DNA of 64,000 nt from Chrysoporthe austroafricana. Lineage: Eukaryota > Ascomycota > Sordariomycetes > Diaporthales > Cryphonectriaceae. Under the pieces are notes generated by a model. That model was not told the DNA's origin. It saw only the letters and a list, made by a program, of their open reading frames with translations, and did no database searches. A program made the position numbers and the translations under genes. The DNA lies in assembly GCA_001051155.2 (NCBI GenBank), contig JYIP02000002.1, positions 4,817,315-4,881,314 of the forward strand, in the 5' to 3' direction. Shown here in pieces: positions 21,916 through 33,100 of this stretch; the first letter of the stretch is position 1, and each line of letters begins with the position of its first letter.

Positions 21916-24480
21916 CTACCGTCCGTCCGCCTCCTCCTCCGTCTCCATCTCCCCCCGGCAGACGCCCTGCATCCCCAGCGACCGCAGCCGCTGCGAGAGC
22001 AGGCCCTCCGCCGCCGCCGCAGCACCGCACATCGCGGCAGCGGCTCCGCCTGCCCCGGCGCCGGGCGCCGCGCCGACCTCGCCCTTGGGGAAGTCGAGCA
22101 CGGCGAACCCGGCCGTGCGCGCCGCGGCAGCAGCAGCAGGCGCAGGCGCAGGCGACGGCGGCGGCGGCGAGACGACCGCGGGCCCCTCGAGCAGGACCCC
22201 CGCCGGGTCCTGGACGCTCGCCGCGCGCCGCCGCAGCTCGAACGCCGCCAGGCTGCGGGCGACCCCGAGGCCGGACGGCGACTGCTGGTGGTGCTGGTGC
22301 TGGTGCTGGTGCTGGTACTGGTGCTGGTGCTGGTGCTGGTGCTGGTGCTGCTGTGACGATGACGACGACAACGCCGCCGCCGGGGTCATCGGGTTCATGA
22401 CGCGGGTGGCCTTGTACGGCGTGAAGCGCGGCTCGGGGAGGGTGATCTCGTTGCGCAGCCTCTCCTTGCCGTCGGGGACGCGGTTGGCGAAGACGACGCG
22501 GACGGACCGGTACAGGTAGAACCGGCCGCGCGCGGGGCAGCAGATGTGCAGGTGGACGAGGTACCGCAGGACAGGCTTCTCCTCCTCCCCGGGGATCCCA
22601 CCGTCGTCGTCGGCGGCGGCCGGTCCCCCCGAGTAGGCCCGCTGCCGGATGAACGTCTTGGTCCCGGACTCCATGCCGGCGAGGTCGTACGGCACGAGGA
22701 ACAGCTTGACGGCCGTCTTGTTCTGGTTCTTGATGATGATCTGGATCTGGCCCTTCTCGGGGATGCGGTAGCTGCCGCCCGGCGGGGCCCGGGGCGACGA
22801 GCCCGCCCGCCGCCGGCGCTTGGCCACCTCGCGCGCGTCTGGCTGGCCGTCGGCGCCGGCGCTGGCGCCGTCCTCCACCCCGCCCATCCCGACGTCCGGC
22901 CCGGCGCTACCGGCCCTAGACCGCCGGCCAGTGGACCTACGCAGCGCCCTGGGTTCCTCCGAGCAGGGGAGGCCGTTCTCCAAGTCGATGGACCCGACGT
23001 AGGGGCTAGGCCCGTCGTCGGCGCCGCCCGGGTTCGCGCCGGGGGTCGCGCTGGCGTAGCTGTAGAAGACGGCCGCGAAGGGCAGCGTGACGTGGGCCGG
23101 GCAGCGGAGGCTGCTCCGGCAGTTGCCCAGGCCGAGGACGCCGATCTGGGCGAGGAAGTCCAGCGGCCGGGACGGCGACGTCGACATGCGGCCGCGCAGG
23201 ATGCTCTCCTCGTACGAGCCGACCATCGACGTGCGCTGCAGCGGGGACGACGACGAGTCCAGGAGGGCGGCGGAGGGCCGCCGGGTCACCGCGTAGGGGG
23301 AGACCTTCTGGGGCGACGAGGCCAGCAGGAGCCGGCCGGCCGGGGCGGACGTGAGGGACCGCCGCGGCTGGTGTGCCTGGTAGGGGAACGCGCTCTCGCG
23401 GCGCGCGCCCGGGATCCTCTGGGCCGTGACGGGGACGCCCTGGGACGAGTGGAAGAAGGTGTGCAGGGTCTGCCGCCGGGGCGGCCTGCTCGGCGTGGCC
23501 GGGTCGAGCTCCATGGCGTGGATGCCGAGGTCGTCGTTGCTCTCGGACTGGACGAGCGGGCTGGTGGGGTTGCGGAAGACGAAGCTGGAGGACAGCGACG
23601 AGGAGAGCGACGGCGGGGACGACCGGTAGCCGGACGACGAGGGCGGCGCCGGCGGGAGGTCCGGGAAGGGCGTCCGGCCGTCGAGCCGGAACGCCGCGAA
23701 GTCCCGCGGCGGCGACGTGGCGAACCACGCCGGGTGCCCGTCCGGTGGGCTGCACGCTGCCGCCTCCTCCGGGGCGTGTCGCCCCCCCCTGTCTCGCCTG
23801 CTGGTGCCGTCGTACCGCGGTGCGGGCGTGTGCTGCGTGAAGTCGCCGCTGTGCAGGGCGGACCTAGGCCGCTCTATGTCCAGGCCCTCCTGCATCCTGT
23901 CTGCTGCGCCGTCCGCCTCCCCGTCCAGCGTGCTGCCCGCGTCATCCTTGGGGCTCGAGGCGGTGAGGAGCCCCGAGGAGCCTCTCGACCTCGGCCTCGG
24001 GCTGGGCGAGTGGTCGCGTGATCCATCCCGGGCGAAGAAAGAGTCGTGCTGCGGTCCTGTCAGCGCCCTGCAGGCCTCCTCCTCTCGCGCCCCAGCCCGC
24101 AGACAGGGCACGCAGGAGTGGTCTTCCAGACATACCTTCCGGGTAGGGACCCAAGTAGGACTCTCGCCCCTCTTCAGCCGCTCGATCAGCTCTGCGCGGT
24201 CCGAAGTCGTGGTGGTGGTGGTGGTGGTGGCGGCGGCGGCGGCGGTAGCGGTGGTGGTGATGCCTGTCCCGATGGCATCAAGCGAGTCCGAAAGGGGACC
24301 CTCGCAGAGGTCCGTCCGGATGCTCTCCTCAGAGAGCCTGTGGCGCAAGCCGCCGGCGGGGGCGTGCCTCCTGGTGTGGCCCAGGCCGTGGATGGGAAGC
24401 GGTCGGGAGACGACCTCGGGCTCGGGAGCGGGCGGACGGATATCGTCGTCCTCGTCGAGGCTCTCTCGGAAGAAGGGCAT
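21916..24480 (-). CDS. Atos-family protein (DUF4210 plus chromosome-segregation domain)
   Basis: The first ATG of the frame is at 24480 (MPFFRESLDEDDD), giving 854 codons unspliced. Around residue 440 is RPLDFLAQIGVLGLGNC, the Atos-like conserved (DUF4210) domain. Around 567-612 come YRIPEKGQIQIIIKNQNKTA and VKLFLVPYDL, and around 637-690 LRYLVHLHICCPARGRFYLY and the following RSVRVVFANRVPDGKERLRN, the C-terminal domain also found in a fission-yeast meiotic chromosome-segregation protein and in animal Atos (FAM214). Between them are long disordered Ser/Pro-rich stretches. A His/Gln alternating run (about 708-733) follows. A probable 87-base intron at 24049-24135 (donor GTATGT, CTGAC branch, acceptor CGCAG) is a multiple of three, so both forms keep frame; spliced length 825. 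Animal Atos proteins act in transcription control. Role here is inferred. The 5' flank is an extended CT-rich tract. Confidence 0.88.
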   Translation of the reverse strand: MPFFRESLDEDDDIRPPAPEPEVVSRPLPIHGLGHTRRHAPAGGLRHRLSEESIRTDLCEGPLSDSLDAIGTGITTTATAAAAATTTTTTTTSDRAELIERLKRGESPTWVPTRKVCLEDHSCVPCLRAGAREEEACRALTGPQHDSFFARDGSRDHSPSPRPRSRGSSGLLTASSPKDDAGSTLDGEADGAADRMQEGLDIERPRSALHSGDFTQHTPAPRYDGTSRRDRGGRHAPEEAAACSPPDGHPAWFATSPPRDFAAFRLDGRTPFPDLPPAPPSSSGYRSSPPSLSSSLSSSFVFRNPTSPLVQSESNDDLGIHAMELDPATPSRPPRRQTLHTFFHSSQGVPVTAQRIPGARRESAFPYQAHQPRRSLTSAPAGRLLLASSPQKVSPYAVTRRPSAALLDSSSSPLQRTSMVGSYEESILRGRMSTSPSRPLDFLAQIGVLGLGNCRSSLRCPAHVTLPFAAVFYSYASATPGANPGGADDGPSPYVGSIDLENGLPCSEEPRALRRSTGRRSRAGSAGPDVGMGGVEDGASAGADGQPDAREVAKRRRRAGSSPRAPPGGSYRIPEKGQIQIIIKNQNKTAVKLFLVPYDLAGMESGTKTFIRQRAYSGGPAAADDDGGIPGEEEKPVLRYLVHLHICCPARGRFYLYRSVRVVFANRVPDGKERLRNEITLPEPRFTPYKATRVMNPMTPAAALSSSSSQQHQHQHQHQHQYQHQHQHQHHQQSPSGLGVARSLAAFELRRRAASVQDPAGVLLEGPAVVSPPPPSPAPAPAAAAAARTAGFAVLDFPKGEVGAAPGAGAGGAAAAMCGAAAAAEGLLSQRLRSLGMQGVCRGEMETEEEADGR

Positions 24481-24760
24481 CTTGAGGGGTGCCAAGTGTC
24501 TTCTCTCACTCTCTCACTCTCTCACACACACTCTCTCACTCTCTCTCACTCTCTCTCACTCTCTCTTTTTCTCGTTGTCGTCGTCCTGATCGTTGTCTGC
24601 CCGCAGTAGAGTAGTAGAAGATTCCCGATCCCAGCTGCTGAAGAGCCCAGCTCTAGAGGGGCAGGACGGTCGTGTCGTGGGGGGGTTTGACCACCCAAGG
24701 TCCTTTTTCAAGACCGCGGGTGGGCTATCACGGGGGTCTCTGCCCCCCTTCTCCCTCCCC

Positions 24761-24795
<35 letters not shown>

Positions 24796-25219
24796 ATCCC
24801 CCTCTGCCTACCGGAGGGAAGAAGGTGGCCGTCGTATCGGGCCGGGTGGTCATCCAGATCGCAGGCCGTGCGTGCCCACGCCCGCGGGAAAAAAAAAAAA
24901 AAAAGCAAGTAAGGCGGCTCCTCGGGACCGGCGGCGGCCTGTGGTGGTGGTAGTGGTAGTGGTAGTTGGCGTGGCGCGGCCGGGTTGCGGATCCAACGGG
25001 CCCCCGTGTCTCTGACCAAACTGTGAGAGAGGTGTTCCTTTTTTGGGGTGGTCTGGTGAGAAAGTAGAGGCTTCAGATACAAGCTGTGGGATCCGCGGGT
25101 GGATCTGTGCGATTATGCCGCGCCGGGGTGTCTAAATGGGGTGTTTGTCGGTGTCCGTGGTCGTCGGTTGGCGGTGGTGATGATGATGATCTCAGTGAGG
25201 TTGGTAGGATGTCGTTGTA

Positions 25220-25261
25220 CAGTAGCAGTAGCAGTAGCAGTAGCAGTAGCAGTAGCAGTAG
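25220..25261. repeat. CAGTAG hexamer microsatellite, about seven units
   Basis: Seven consecutive copies of CAGTAG, without interruption. It lies in noncoding DNA. Confidence 0.85.
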
Positions 25262-26334
25262 TACGTAGCAGCAGGCCTGTCATGTGTTTTCTCATCGGGG
25301 TATTATAACATCATAGGGCGCTCCACAGGCGGGGACAATGAAGTGTAATGACAGGTCCAGCGTCCCTCGGGTGATCAAGCCTGCAGTTCAGAGTGTATGA
25401 TGAGGATGAGGGTGGGTGTGGGATGGGATGGGATGGAATGGCGTCGACAGCAACCTGCACGAGGAGAATGCAGCCAGACAACCAGCCAGCCAAGCCAGCC
25501 AGTCAGTCAAGTCAGTCAATAAGTGAGTGAGTGAGCAAGCAAGTGAGCAAGCAAGTGAGTGAGACGTTTCGTTTCGTCATGCGCCCACGGTTACATTACA
25601 TACAGGAAAAAAAGGGTGAGTCAAGGCTAATTCGATTCAATCAAACGCTATCCCGACCAGCCAGCGGGCAAAACCTGGTGTAAGTCCCAAGTCCAGTCCT
25701 CCCAGTTCCTAGTATGGATCTCGAGGCGCCGGAAGCGGAGGGGCGTCGATCCTAGGCGGTGATGTGCTCGCTGGCTCCCCACTACCGAGCAAACTACGTA
25801 AAGTAAGTAGCCAGGCAGGCCTTGCTGTGCATTACTGTGCATTTCTGTGCTGTGCTGTGCTGTATTGTGCTGTTTTAACCAACATGTACTGTACGTAAAT
25901 GGTGGCCGCCCAGCCCTCCCCCCCCGTCGGATCCTCAACCCGCCACGCCAAAAAGGACCCAAGGCACCAAGGAACGCCGGCCTGGCCTGGCCTGGCCGGG
26001 CCTCGCAGGGCCCCAAACCATCCCCTAATTAGACCAGACAGACAGACGCCCTTCATCCCAGCGCGACGAGGCCCAATCGCCCGCGGCGCCAGGGCCCAAC
26101 CCAAAACCGCACGCACGCACGGCGGCTGGCCGCTTCGGAGGAGAGGATTGCTTACCGACATGCCATATATACCTGCCACACATGCGTACACGTACGTACA
26201 TGCACGCAAATACACACATATATGCCTATAAATATATGTATATATGTATTTACATACACATACATGCAGCGTGGCGCTTCTTAAATAAACCTACCCGGTG
26301 ACGAGGAGGAGGACGAGGAGGAGGACGAGGAGGC

Positions 26335-26335
<1 letters not shown>

Positions 26336-26380
<45 letters not shown>
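26336..26380. repeat. CAG triplet repeat, 15 units
   Basis: A pure run of 15 CAG units in noncoding DNA, preceded by an imperfect GAGGAC/GAGGAG run from about 26300. It lies about 0.5 kb beyond the 3' end of IDH2. Confidence 0.9.
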
Positions 26381-26383
<3 letters not shown>

Positions 26384-26876
26384 CCGCGGCTATGGTTTCG
26401 GAATCCGATACATTGTAGAACTACATGGTTTACAGTCTACAGTCCCCGCCGATGATGCCCCCTTGCCCCCCCTCCGCCCCAAAAATGAACCGTGAGGTAT
26501 TTCTTCCCCGCCTGGTCTCTCTCCTCCTCTCCCTCATGAACGACGAAAAAGGCCCCTCCCCCCTTGTTGACGAGGCGCCGAATGATGATGCTGCACGCGT
26601 GTTTTCCCCCTCTAATTCAGTAGAATACCCTCCGCCTCTCCCTCTCCCGTCTTCCCCCCGCTCGAAAAGCCCGTCCCGTCCCTCCGCCTCAGCTGCCCGC
26701 CCCGTGGCTGCACGCACGACGGCGCGCCGTGATTAGAAATAATCTAGTGGGTGCATCGTGTCGGCCCGGCGTCGTGTCGTCGCTCGCGTAGCGCCCCCCC
26801 CCCAGCGCGGGAGGCTGGGTCGTGGAGAGGGGTGGTGGTGGCGGCGCGCACGTGCGCTTCCCCCCCCCCCAACCCT

Positions 26877-28046
26877 TTACAGCTTCTCGATGATGGCGCC
26901 GGCGAACTCGTGGGTCTTGGCGCTGCCGCCCAGGTCGCCGGTCAGGGTCTTGCCCTCGGCGAGGGTGGCGAAGGCGGCCTTCTCGATGCGGTCGGCGTAC
27001 TCGCCCAGGCCCATGTGCCGCAGCATCATCATGGACGACAGCAGCAGCGCGGTGGGGTTGGCCAGGCCCTTGCCGGCGATGTCGGGCGCCGAGCCGTGCA
27101 CGGCCTCAAAGATGGAGCACTCGTCGCCGATGTTGCCTGACGGCGTCAGGCCCAGCCCGCCGATCAGGCCCGCACACATGTCCGACAGGATGTCGCCGTA
27201 CAGGTTGGGCATGACGAGCACCTTGTCGTTGTAGGGAAGTGGGTCCGTGGTCATCTTGAGGCACGTGTTGTCGAGCAGCTCCGAGTCGAGCTCGATGCCG
27301 GGGAACTCGCGCGCGACGTCGTGCGCCGTCGACAGGAACAGCCCGTCCGACAGCTTCATGATGGTGGCCTTGTGCACGACGCGGACCTTGTTGCGGCCGA
27401 TCTCCTGCGCGTGCTGGAACGCGAAGCGCAGCACGCGCTCCGACGCCTCGCGCGTGATGAGCTTGATGCTCTGCACCACGCCGTCGACCACCGTGTGCTC
27501 GATGCCCGAGTACTCGCCCTCGGTGTTCTCACGGATCAGGACCGTGTCGACGCCATCGTAGGGCGTCTTGTAGCCGGCGACGGAGCGGCACGGCCGCAGG
27601 TTGGCGAACAGGTTGAAGGTGCGGCGCAGCGTCAGGTTGAGCGAGACGTGGCCCTTGCCGACGGGCGTGGCGAGCGGGCCCTTGAGCGCCACCTTGTTGC
27701 GCTCGATGCTCTCGATCGCCGAGTCCGGGATCGCCGTCCGCCCGTCCTTGAGGATGGGCGTGACGTCCACGGGCTCCCACGTCACGGGCGCCCGCGCCGC
27801 CGCGAAGATGTCCTTGACGGCCTGCGAGATCTCGGGCCCGATGCCGTCGCCCTCGATCAGCGACACGGGGTAGTTGCCGTTGCTGTCCCGCACGCCGTTG
27901 TACTTGGCCACCTTGGCGTCGGCGGACACCCATCTCCTGCTCGGGCGCTGTGTCGAGGCGAGGGCGAGGGGGGCGGCGCGCGGGACAGCAGCTGCGCTGG
28001 CGAGCTGGCGCCGCGCGGGGGCGGCGATGGATCGAACGGCCAGCAT
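26877..28046 (-). CDS. IDH2: NAD-dependent isocitrate dehydrogenase subunit 2, mitochondrial
   Basis: The enzyme converts isocitrate to 2-oxoglutarate with NAD in the citric acid cycle, as a hetero-oligomer with IDH1. The start is the ATG at 28046 ([20 protein letters not shown]), a basic, Ala/Ser-rich mitochondrial targeting sequence; the frame is open upstream but without a better start. The product has 389 residues, normal for the family. The catalytic core shows [21 protein letters not shown] (substrate and cofactor segment), the catalytic region [18 protein letters not shown] and the signature [20 protein letters not shown], ending [11 protein letters not shown] single exon is sufficient for the coding sequence. 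It is divergent to FYV7 across 0.9 kb. Assignment to subunit 2 rests on closer likeness to the catalytic subunit and is fairly secure. Confidence 0.96.
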   Translation of the reverse strand: MLAVRSIAAPARRQLASAAAVPRAAPLALASTQRPSRRWVSADAKVAKYNGVRDSNGNYPVSLIEGDGIGPEISQAVKDIFAAARAPVTWEPVDVTPILKDGRTAIPDSAIESIERNKVALKGPLATPVGKGHVSLNLTLRRTFNLFANLRPCRSVAGYKTPYDGVDTVLIRENTEGEYSGIEHTVVDGVVQSIKLITREASERVLRFAFQHAQEIGRNKVRVVHKATIMKLSDGLFLSTAHDVAREFPGIELDSELLDNTCLKMTTDPLPYNDKVLVMPNLYGDILSDMCAGLIGGLGLTPSGNIGDECSIFEAVHGSAPDIAGKGLANPTALLLSSMMMLRHMGLGEYADRIEKAAFATLAEGKTLTGDLGGSAKTHEFAGAIIEKL

Positions 28047-28911
28047 CTCTGGTTGGGGGGTGGATGAGTACTCCTTCTTCTGGGTGGTGGGGAGGAGAAG
28101 AATGGGGACCAGAGAGAAGATACCTGACAGGCGGGAAGAAGAGGTGGTGTGGTGGTGGTTGTCGTGACGACGAGGACGGCGGTGGTGGTAGTGGTGGTGG
28201 TGATAATGATGGGTGGTGATGGGAATTGGAGGCGAGGGCGGCGGGAAGCTCTTTTGCTGCCCTGTCAAAACCGAGACTCGGCGCGAGGCCCTGGGCGTGG
28301 GCCCTGGGGGGGCCCTGGCAACCCCTGCTCAGGTGCCCAGCACCGCTGCCAGCCCGCTAAAAAGATTCACCCGCCAGGGCCTGGATGCGCTATTTTGAGC
28401 CCTTAATCCGACTTGGCCGAATATACCCGAACTGCTCGGATCGGCCCAAGCTCCTGTGTGGCCTTGCCAGCCGAGGCACCCAGAAGCAGCAGACAAGCAA
28501 AAAAAAAAAAAAAAAAAAACAAAACGCAAAANGCCAAAAAGACCCGCACGCTCTAGAGGGCCCCAAGCTCCTTCGGGGCCTTGACAGCCAAGGCACCCAG
28601 AAACAACAAAAAAAAAAAAAAAAAAAAAAAAAAAACTGATCGGAAAAAAAAGTAGCCTCCCCCCGGGCGCACGCCCTTGTCCATCAAGGTTCCACCACTG
28701 CACCACTGCAACCACTGCAACGACCTGCATGTCACACTTCTTATCGGCCAGCTGCAGATAAGCCACTATTTCTTCAGACGAACAAACACACACAAACACC
28801 ACACACCACACACTGACCAACCCTCAAAACACACCCTGCCATATCTAAGTGCGACCATCCTCCTGCAAACCACCACCAACCTCATCCCCGCCATCCACGC
28901 ACCCACCCACG
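28047..28911. promoter_or_regulatory. Divergent promoter region of IDH2 and FYV7
   Basis: The 865 bases between the two start codons must drive both genes. The IDH2 side has a GGT/GAT-rich leader, the FYV7 side a CA-rich leader (28,780-28,911). The centre holds the duplicated poly(A)-tailed module listed separately and a base given as N at 28532. Confidence 0.6.
28443..28636 (+). repeat. Tandem duplication of a 55-base module with poly(A) tails
   Basis: A module of about 55 bases (CCAAGCTCCT, then a GGCCTTG and AGGCACCCAGAA core) occurs at 28446-28498 and, diverged, at 28563-28607, offset by 117 bases. Each copy ends in a long A run (about 28499-28519 and 28608-28635). Both copies read PKLL-x-GL-x-S-x-GTQKQQ in one frame, although this is probably not coding. 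One base in the spacer is N. Confidence 0.7.
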
Positions 28912-29592
28912 ATGGCGCCCAAGCGCCCCCACCACGATGTCGACGACCCCCCGACCGCTACCGCCGCCCCGGAGGCGAAGAGGCGCAAGGGCGGCTTCCG
29001 CGTCGGGCCCGAGAACCTGCCGGACGGCGCCTGGCGGAGGCGGAACACCAGGATCAAGGAGGGCCTGATCCACAAGGCCAAGGTCAAGAAGGCCTACAGG
29101 AAGGTCAAGGCGGAGGTGCAGCAGCAGGAGAAGGATAAGGAGAGCGCGGCGGCGCCACACGACAACGACGACGACACCGACGCCGGGCCGCAGGTTCACC
29201 CCGACCGCCAGGTGCAGATCGACGGCGGGGAGACGCAGCATGTCGACGACGAGGACGAGGGCGACGGCGCCCCCCGGCCCCGGCGGGACAGGCGCGGCCC
29301 CCGCCGGCCGGACTACTACGAGAAGGCGCTGCAGGAAGGCGCGCGGAAGAAGGCGGAGGCGGAGGCCCGCGCGGCGGAGCAGAAGCGGCGCGAGGAGGAG
29401 CGGGAACGCAGGACCGCCGAGCGGGAGCGGACGCGCAGGGCGATGCTCAAGGCGCGGGGGATCCGGCCGGGCAGCGGTGGCCGGGGCGGCGGCACTGGCG
29501 GCGGCGCGCGGCAGCAGGGGCCGCGCAAGCTGGGCCGGGAGAGCCACGTGCTGCTCGACAAGGTGAGGCGGATGGTCGGCGAGAAGGCGTGA
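28912..29592 (+). CDS. FYV7: rRNA-processing protein Fyv7
   Basis: Fyv7 is a small basic nucleolar protein needed for early 18S rRNA processing and 40S assembly; the animal relative is CCDC59/TAP26. The ATG at 28912 (CCCACGATGGCG) gives 226 residues starting MAPKRPHHDVDD. The family block is GGFRVGPENLPDGAWRRRN, followed by IHKAKVKKAYRKVKAE, a typical N-terminal Fyv7 motif. The middle is acidic. A long Arg/Glu/Ala-rich charged helix follows, and the C-terminal signature KLGRESHVLLDKVRRMV closes the protein. There is no intron in the coding sequence. It is divergent from IDH2 and convergent with CHO2. Identity is from memory of fungal homologues and is strong. Confidence 0.93.
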   Translation: MAPKRPHHDVDDPPTATAAPEAKRRKGGFRVGPENLPDGAWRRRNTRIKEGLIHKAKVKKAYRKVKAEVQQQEKDKESAAAPHDNDDDTDAGPQVHPDRQVQIDGGETQHVDDEDEGDGAPRPRRDRRGPRRPDYYEKALQEGARKKAEAEARAAEQKRREEERERRTAERERTRRAMLKARGIRPGSGGRGGGTGGGARQQGPRKLGRESHVLLDKVRRMVGEKA

Positions 29593-30192
29593 GCCCCGGG
29601 GCTGCGCTTGGCAACTGTTGCGACGAGGGGCCTCCTGGGGAGGAGCAAGCATGTTTATGATACCCAGTATTCGTTGCATTCAAAAGGCGTTTGTTCCTTG
29701 AGGGGGCGGTACGGCCGTCAGGTCCCGATTCCAGTGCCTCAGAGGGCGCGTGTGTGGTCCTGCGATCAGTCGACCGCAGCGGGAGCGGTAAAAGCAGCTG
29801 GGCAGGCAGGCAGGCATACACCACCAAAGGCGAGGTGCTGAGCTGCGCCGTCTTTCTTCACGGAATCTTTTTGTAACTATCTATCTATCCAATCGACATG
29901 CATTGCCGTCTTCGATTTGCGGGGGAGCAATGCCAGTCACGCTGTTCGTCGTTCGCAAGAAGAGAAAAAAAAGACAAAAAAGAAATTGGAAAGTGGTATC
30001 TCCTCCAATAATCATCATCATGTCGCCGCGGGACCACAACATCTGATCTGCACATCGTGCATCTCCGGCACGAGGGTTGTTGTTCATCATGCATGCCTGC
30101 TGTCAATACGTAGACGGGGGCCGGTCTGCGATGTTTTCTTTATCTTCTTTTTTTCACTCGGTCACACGTTCACGGCATCGCAAAAGAGATAC
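29593..30192. other. Convergent 3' flanks of FYV7 and CHO2
   Basis: Six hundred bases between two converging stop codons. Nothing else is visible; A-rich tracts (29,963-29,990) may serve 3'-end formation. Confidence 0.55.
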
Positions 30193-33100
30193 TCACTCCT
30201 TGAGGTCATCCGGGAACTTGTCAGTGGTGGGCGTCGAGTGGCCCCTCGAGTGGGACATGGAATAGGGCGCCTGTCCGTCAAGTCATTCATCGTCAGCAGG
30301 GCCAGACCTCTCTCTCTCTCTCTCCACAGCACAGCACAGCACAGCACAGATATCACCGCATCTGGGGGGGGGGGATACTCACGAGAACCTGCTTGGCGTT
30401 GCACACCCGCCAGGCCAGCCGCCGGACGTTGCCGTCCGCCAGCACGACGGCCGGCGCGAACTCGATGCCGAACATGTTGCGGATGGCGTACACGACGCGC
30501 TTGGCGTACTTGGCGTCGCGCTCCACGTGGCTGCCGAAGCGCTCGTCGACCGTGTTGGGCGCGATGTCCGGGTCGCGGTCGAGGCAGTTGCGCACGGCGG
30601 GCAGCAGCGCCTCGGCGACGGCCTGCTCGTACGTGCCCTGGGCGTGGGGCCCGGCGGCGGCCAGCGCCTGCTCGTCCTCCTCGTCGTCGACGAAGCGCGC
30701 GATGCGCACCTCGAACGGCTCGCTGATCGACATGACGTGGTGCGTGCCGTCGTGGTGGTAGCGGAACTCGAAGGTGCCCTGCGTCCACCACAGCCGGTCG
30801 CCCTCGAACACCATCTCGCCGCAGACGAGGTCGGAGCCGGGCACCGGCTCGTCGGCGGTCACCACGCCGTCGCTCGTCCCGTAGAAGCCCGGCGACGTCG
30901 GGACCCAGCGGCCCAGGGACGGCACCTCGGTGACGTCCCGCGAGCGGTTGTCGGTGACCATGTAGAGGCCGACCCAGTCCTGCCTGCTGTGGTTCGCGGG
31001 CGCGTTCCACCTCACCTTGATCGGGGCGCCGTACTCGAAGACCCAGGTCTTGACGTCCTTTTGCGCCCGCGCGCTCAGGCTCTCCTTGCCCGTGGCCCGC
31101 TCGCTGAGCGGGGACGTCGCCGACGTGCCCTCGATGTGCAGAGAGTAGTCCTTGGGGTTGAAGCCGGCCAGCTGGGGGGACAGCCTCGTGATGGTCAGCC
31201 GGGCCGGGTACGTGTTGAACAGCGCCGTGGTGTCGCGGACGATGCTTGACACGCCGCTAGCCAGCATGGGCCCTGCGGTCTCGATGACGTCGTCGACAAA
31301 GTTCCGGGTCTCGTCCAGCACCTTGTCGACGTTGGACGACCACGTCTTGACGGGGGGCGGCAGCGACTTCTTGATGAACTTAGTCAGGCCGGCCTCCTCG
31401 CGGATGTTGCTCGAGCCGTAGACCTTGTGCATGTGCGGGCGCTCGACGTACTCGATGAAGCCCATGGTGAGGATCTGGCTCAGGAGGGCGAAGAGGGCGA
31501 TGGACCGGCTCCAGCATATGAGCGCGGCGCCCCACAGGCCGGCCAGCCCGATGATGCGCTCCGGGTTGTTGAGGAAGCGGTAGATGGACTTGTACGTGAG
31601 CTTGGCCTTGTGGTCGAAGAAGAAGTCCCCGTAGAACCAGCCGAACTCACCGAGTGAGTCGTAGACGCTAACGAAGGTCCAGATCTGGAGGGCGATTAGG
31701 CTGATGCCGATGACGTGCCGCAGCAGGACCCAGCCGTGGGCCCAGTCCTCGGGGAGGCTGTACATCTTCCAGCACACGGCGCAGAAGGACGCGACGCTCA
31801 GCGTCATGCTGAAGTGGTACAGCCCCTTCCACTGGCGCCAGGCCTCCCCGGCGCTGTCGCCATACTTGACGAAGTGCCGGGTGATCATCTTCTCCTTGGA
31901 CTGCCGGGTCAGGAGGATGCCGATGCCCACGCAGTACCACAGCCGCCACAAGAGGGCGTGGACGAAGAAGAGGAACTGGTACGTCGGGGTGGACGGCGTG
32001 ACGATAGTCAGGATCGCCACGTAGATCGAGGCCAGGATCCTGTCACGTCGCGAATCAGTCACTCACTCGCTCACACTCACTCGCCCGCCCGCCCGCTCAT
32101 CCTCCCAGATGACAACAGGTCACCGCAACACTGGTCGGGGGGGGGGGGCAAGACACGTCGACAAAGGGGCAATGGAGGTCTCTCCTCAGGGAAGCCACGT
32201 ACACAGAGTAGTCGGTGGAGCGGAACAGGTCGATGTTCCTGAGCCCCAGGAGGTTGTGGACGGGGGCCAGGGCCTCCCTCGACACGTCATCGGGAGGCTG
32301 GGAGGGCGCGTCGGGCGCGGGGCCGGCGACGGCGCGGGGCCGCGGGGGCGGGGGGTTGTAGGTCTTCTCGATGTGGGGGTTCTCGACGACGACCAGGAAG
32401 GCGAGCTGGGCGAGGTGGGCGGCGATGGAGATGAACAGGACCTCGTAGCTGGCGGCCATGGCGCTGATGCCGTAGTAGCCGGCGTAGCCGATGGAGTACA
32501 TGGGGTGGGGGGCGCACTCGAAGACGCCGTCGAAGGTCAGCTCCTGGTCGATGAGGTAGAAGAAGTCGCCCCAGTACCAGGCGTAGTCCTTGACGACGCG
32601 GTGGGCGTCGAGCTTGACCCAGAGGTTGAAGAGGAACAGGGCGATGCCGACGGCCCAGCGGCAGAGGAACAGCAGCGGGGTCTCGCCGTCGGGGACGTGG
32701 GCGCAGACGAGGGCGAAGAGGCAGTAGGAGACGAAGTCGCACATGAGGATGAGGTCGACGAGGCGGCGGAAGACGAGCCAGGTGTTGTACTCGAGCGGGG
32801 CGCGGGCGAGGCTGTAGTCCTCGGGGATCTTGGCCTCGAGCTCGCGGCGGAGGAAGCGGTACAGGCGCGGGCGCGGGTTGTCGCCTTCAGCGGGGTCGAC
32901 GAAGAGGCGCCAGCGGCGGGCCCAGGCGACCATCAGGCGGCTGTGGGACTGCTGCTGGAGGAGGACGCCGATGCCGAGGTTGTAGGAGAGGCGCCAGAAG
33001 ACGAAGACGGCGGCGACGACGGGCTTGCGCAGGCCGGCGGGCAGCAGGTAGGCCAGCAGGGCGTGCAGGGCGAGGATGGCGAGCACGATAGCGTCGGACA

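Larger units (their letters stand above)
24481..26876. other. Repeat-rich intergenic region
   Basis: About 2.4 kb between the Atos start and the IDH2 end. It contains CT-rich leader repeats (24505-24570), a CT run (about 24764-24793), poly(A) at 24891-24904, tetranucleotide drift of GTGA/GCAA type (25520-25562), and an AT island (26215-26265). No gene is supported. Confidence 0.55.

Noticed and set aside
22546..24021. 491-codon plus-strand open frame
   Set aside because: It lies entirely antisense to the Atos gene. High GC removes stop codons from the opposite strand; the product is Arg/Gly/Ala-rich with no domain.
28385..28639. Short frame across the poly(A) repeats reading PKLL...GTQKQQKKK
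   Set aside because: It depends on an N, is made of a duplicated repeat and encodes poly-Lys from A runs; not a gene.
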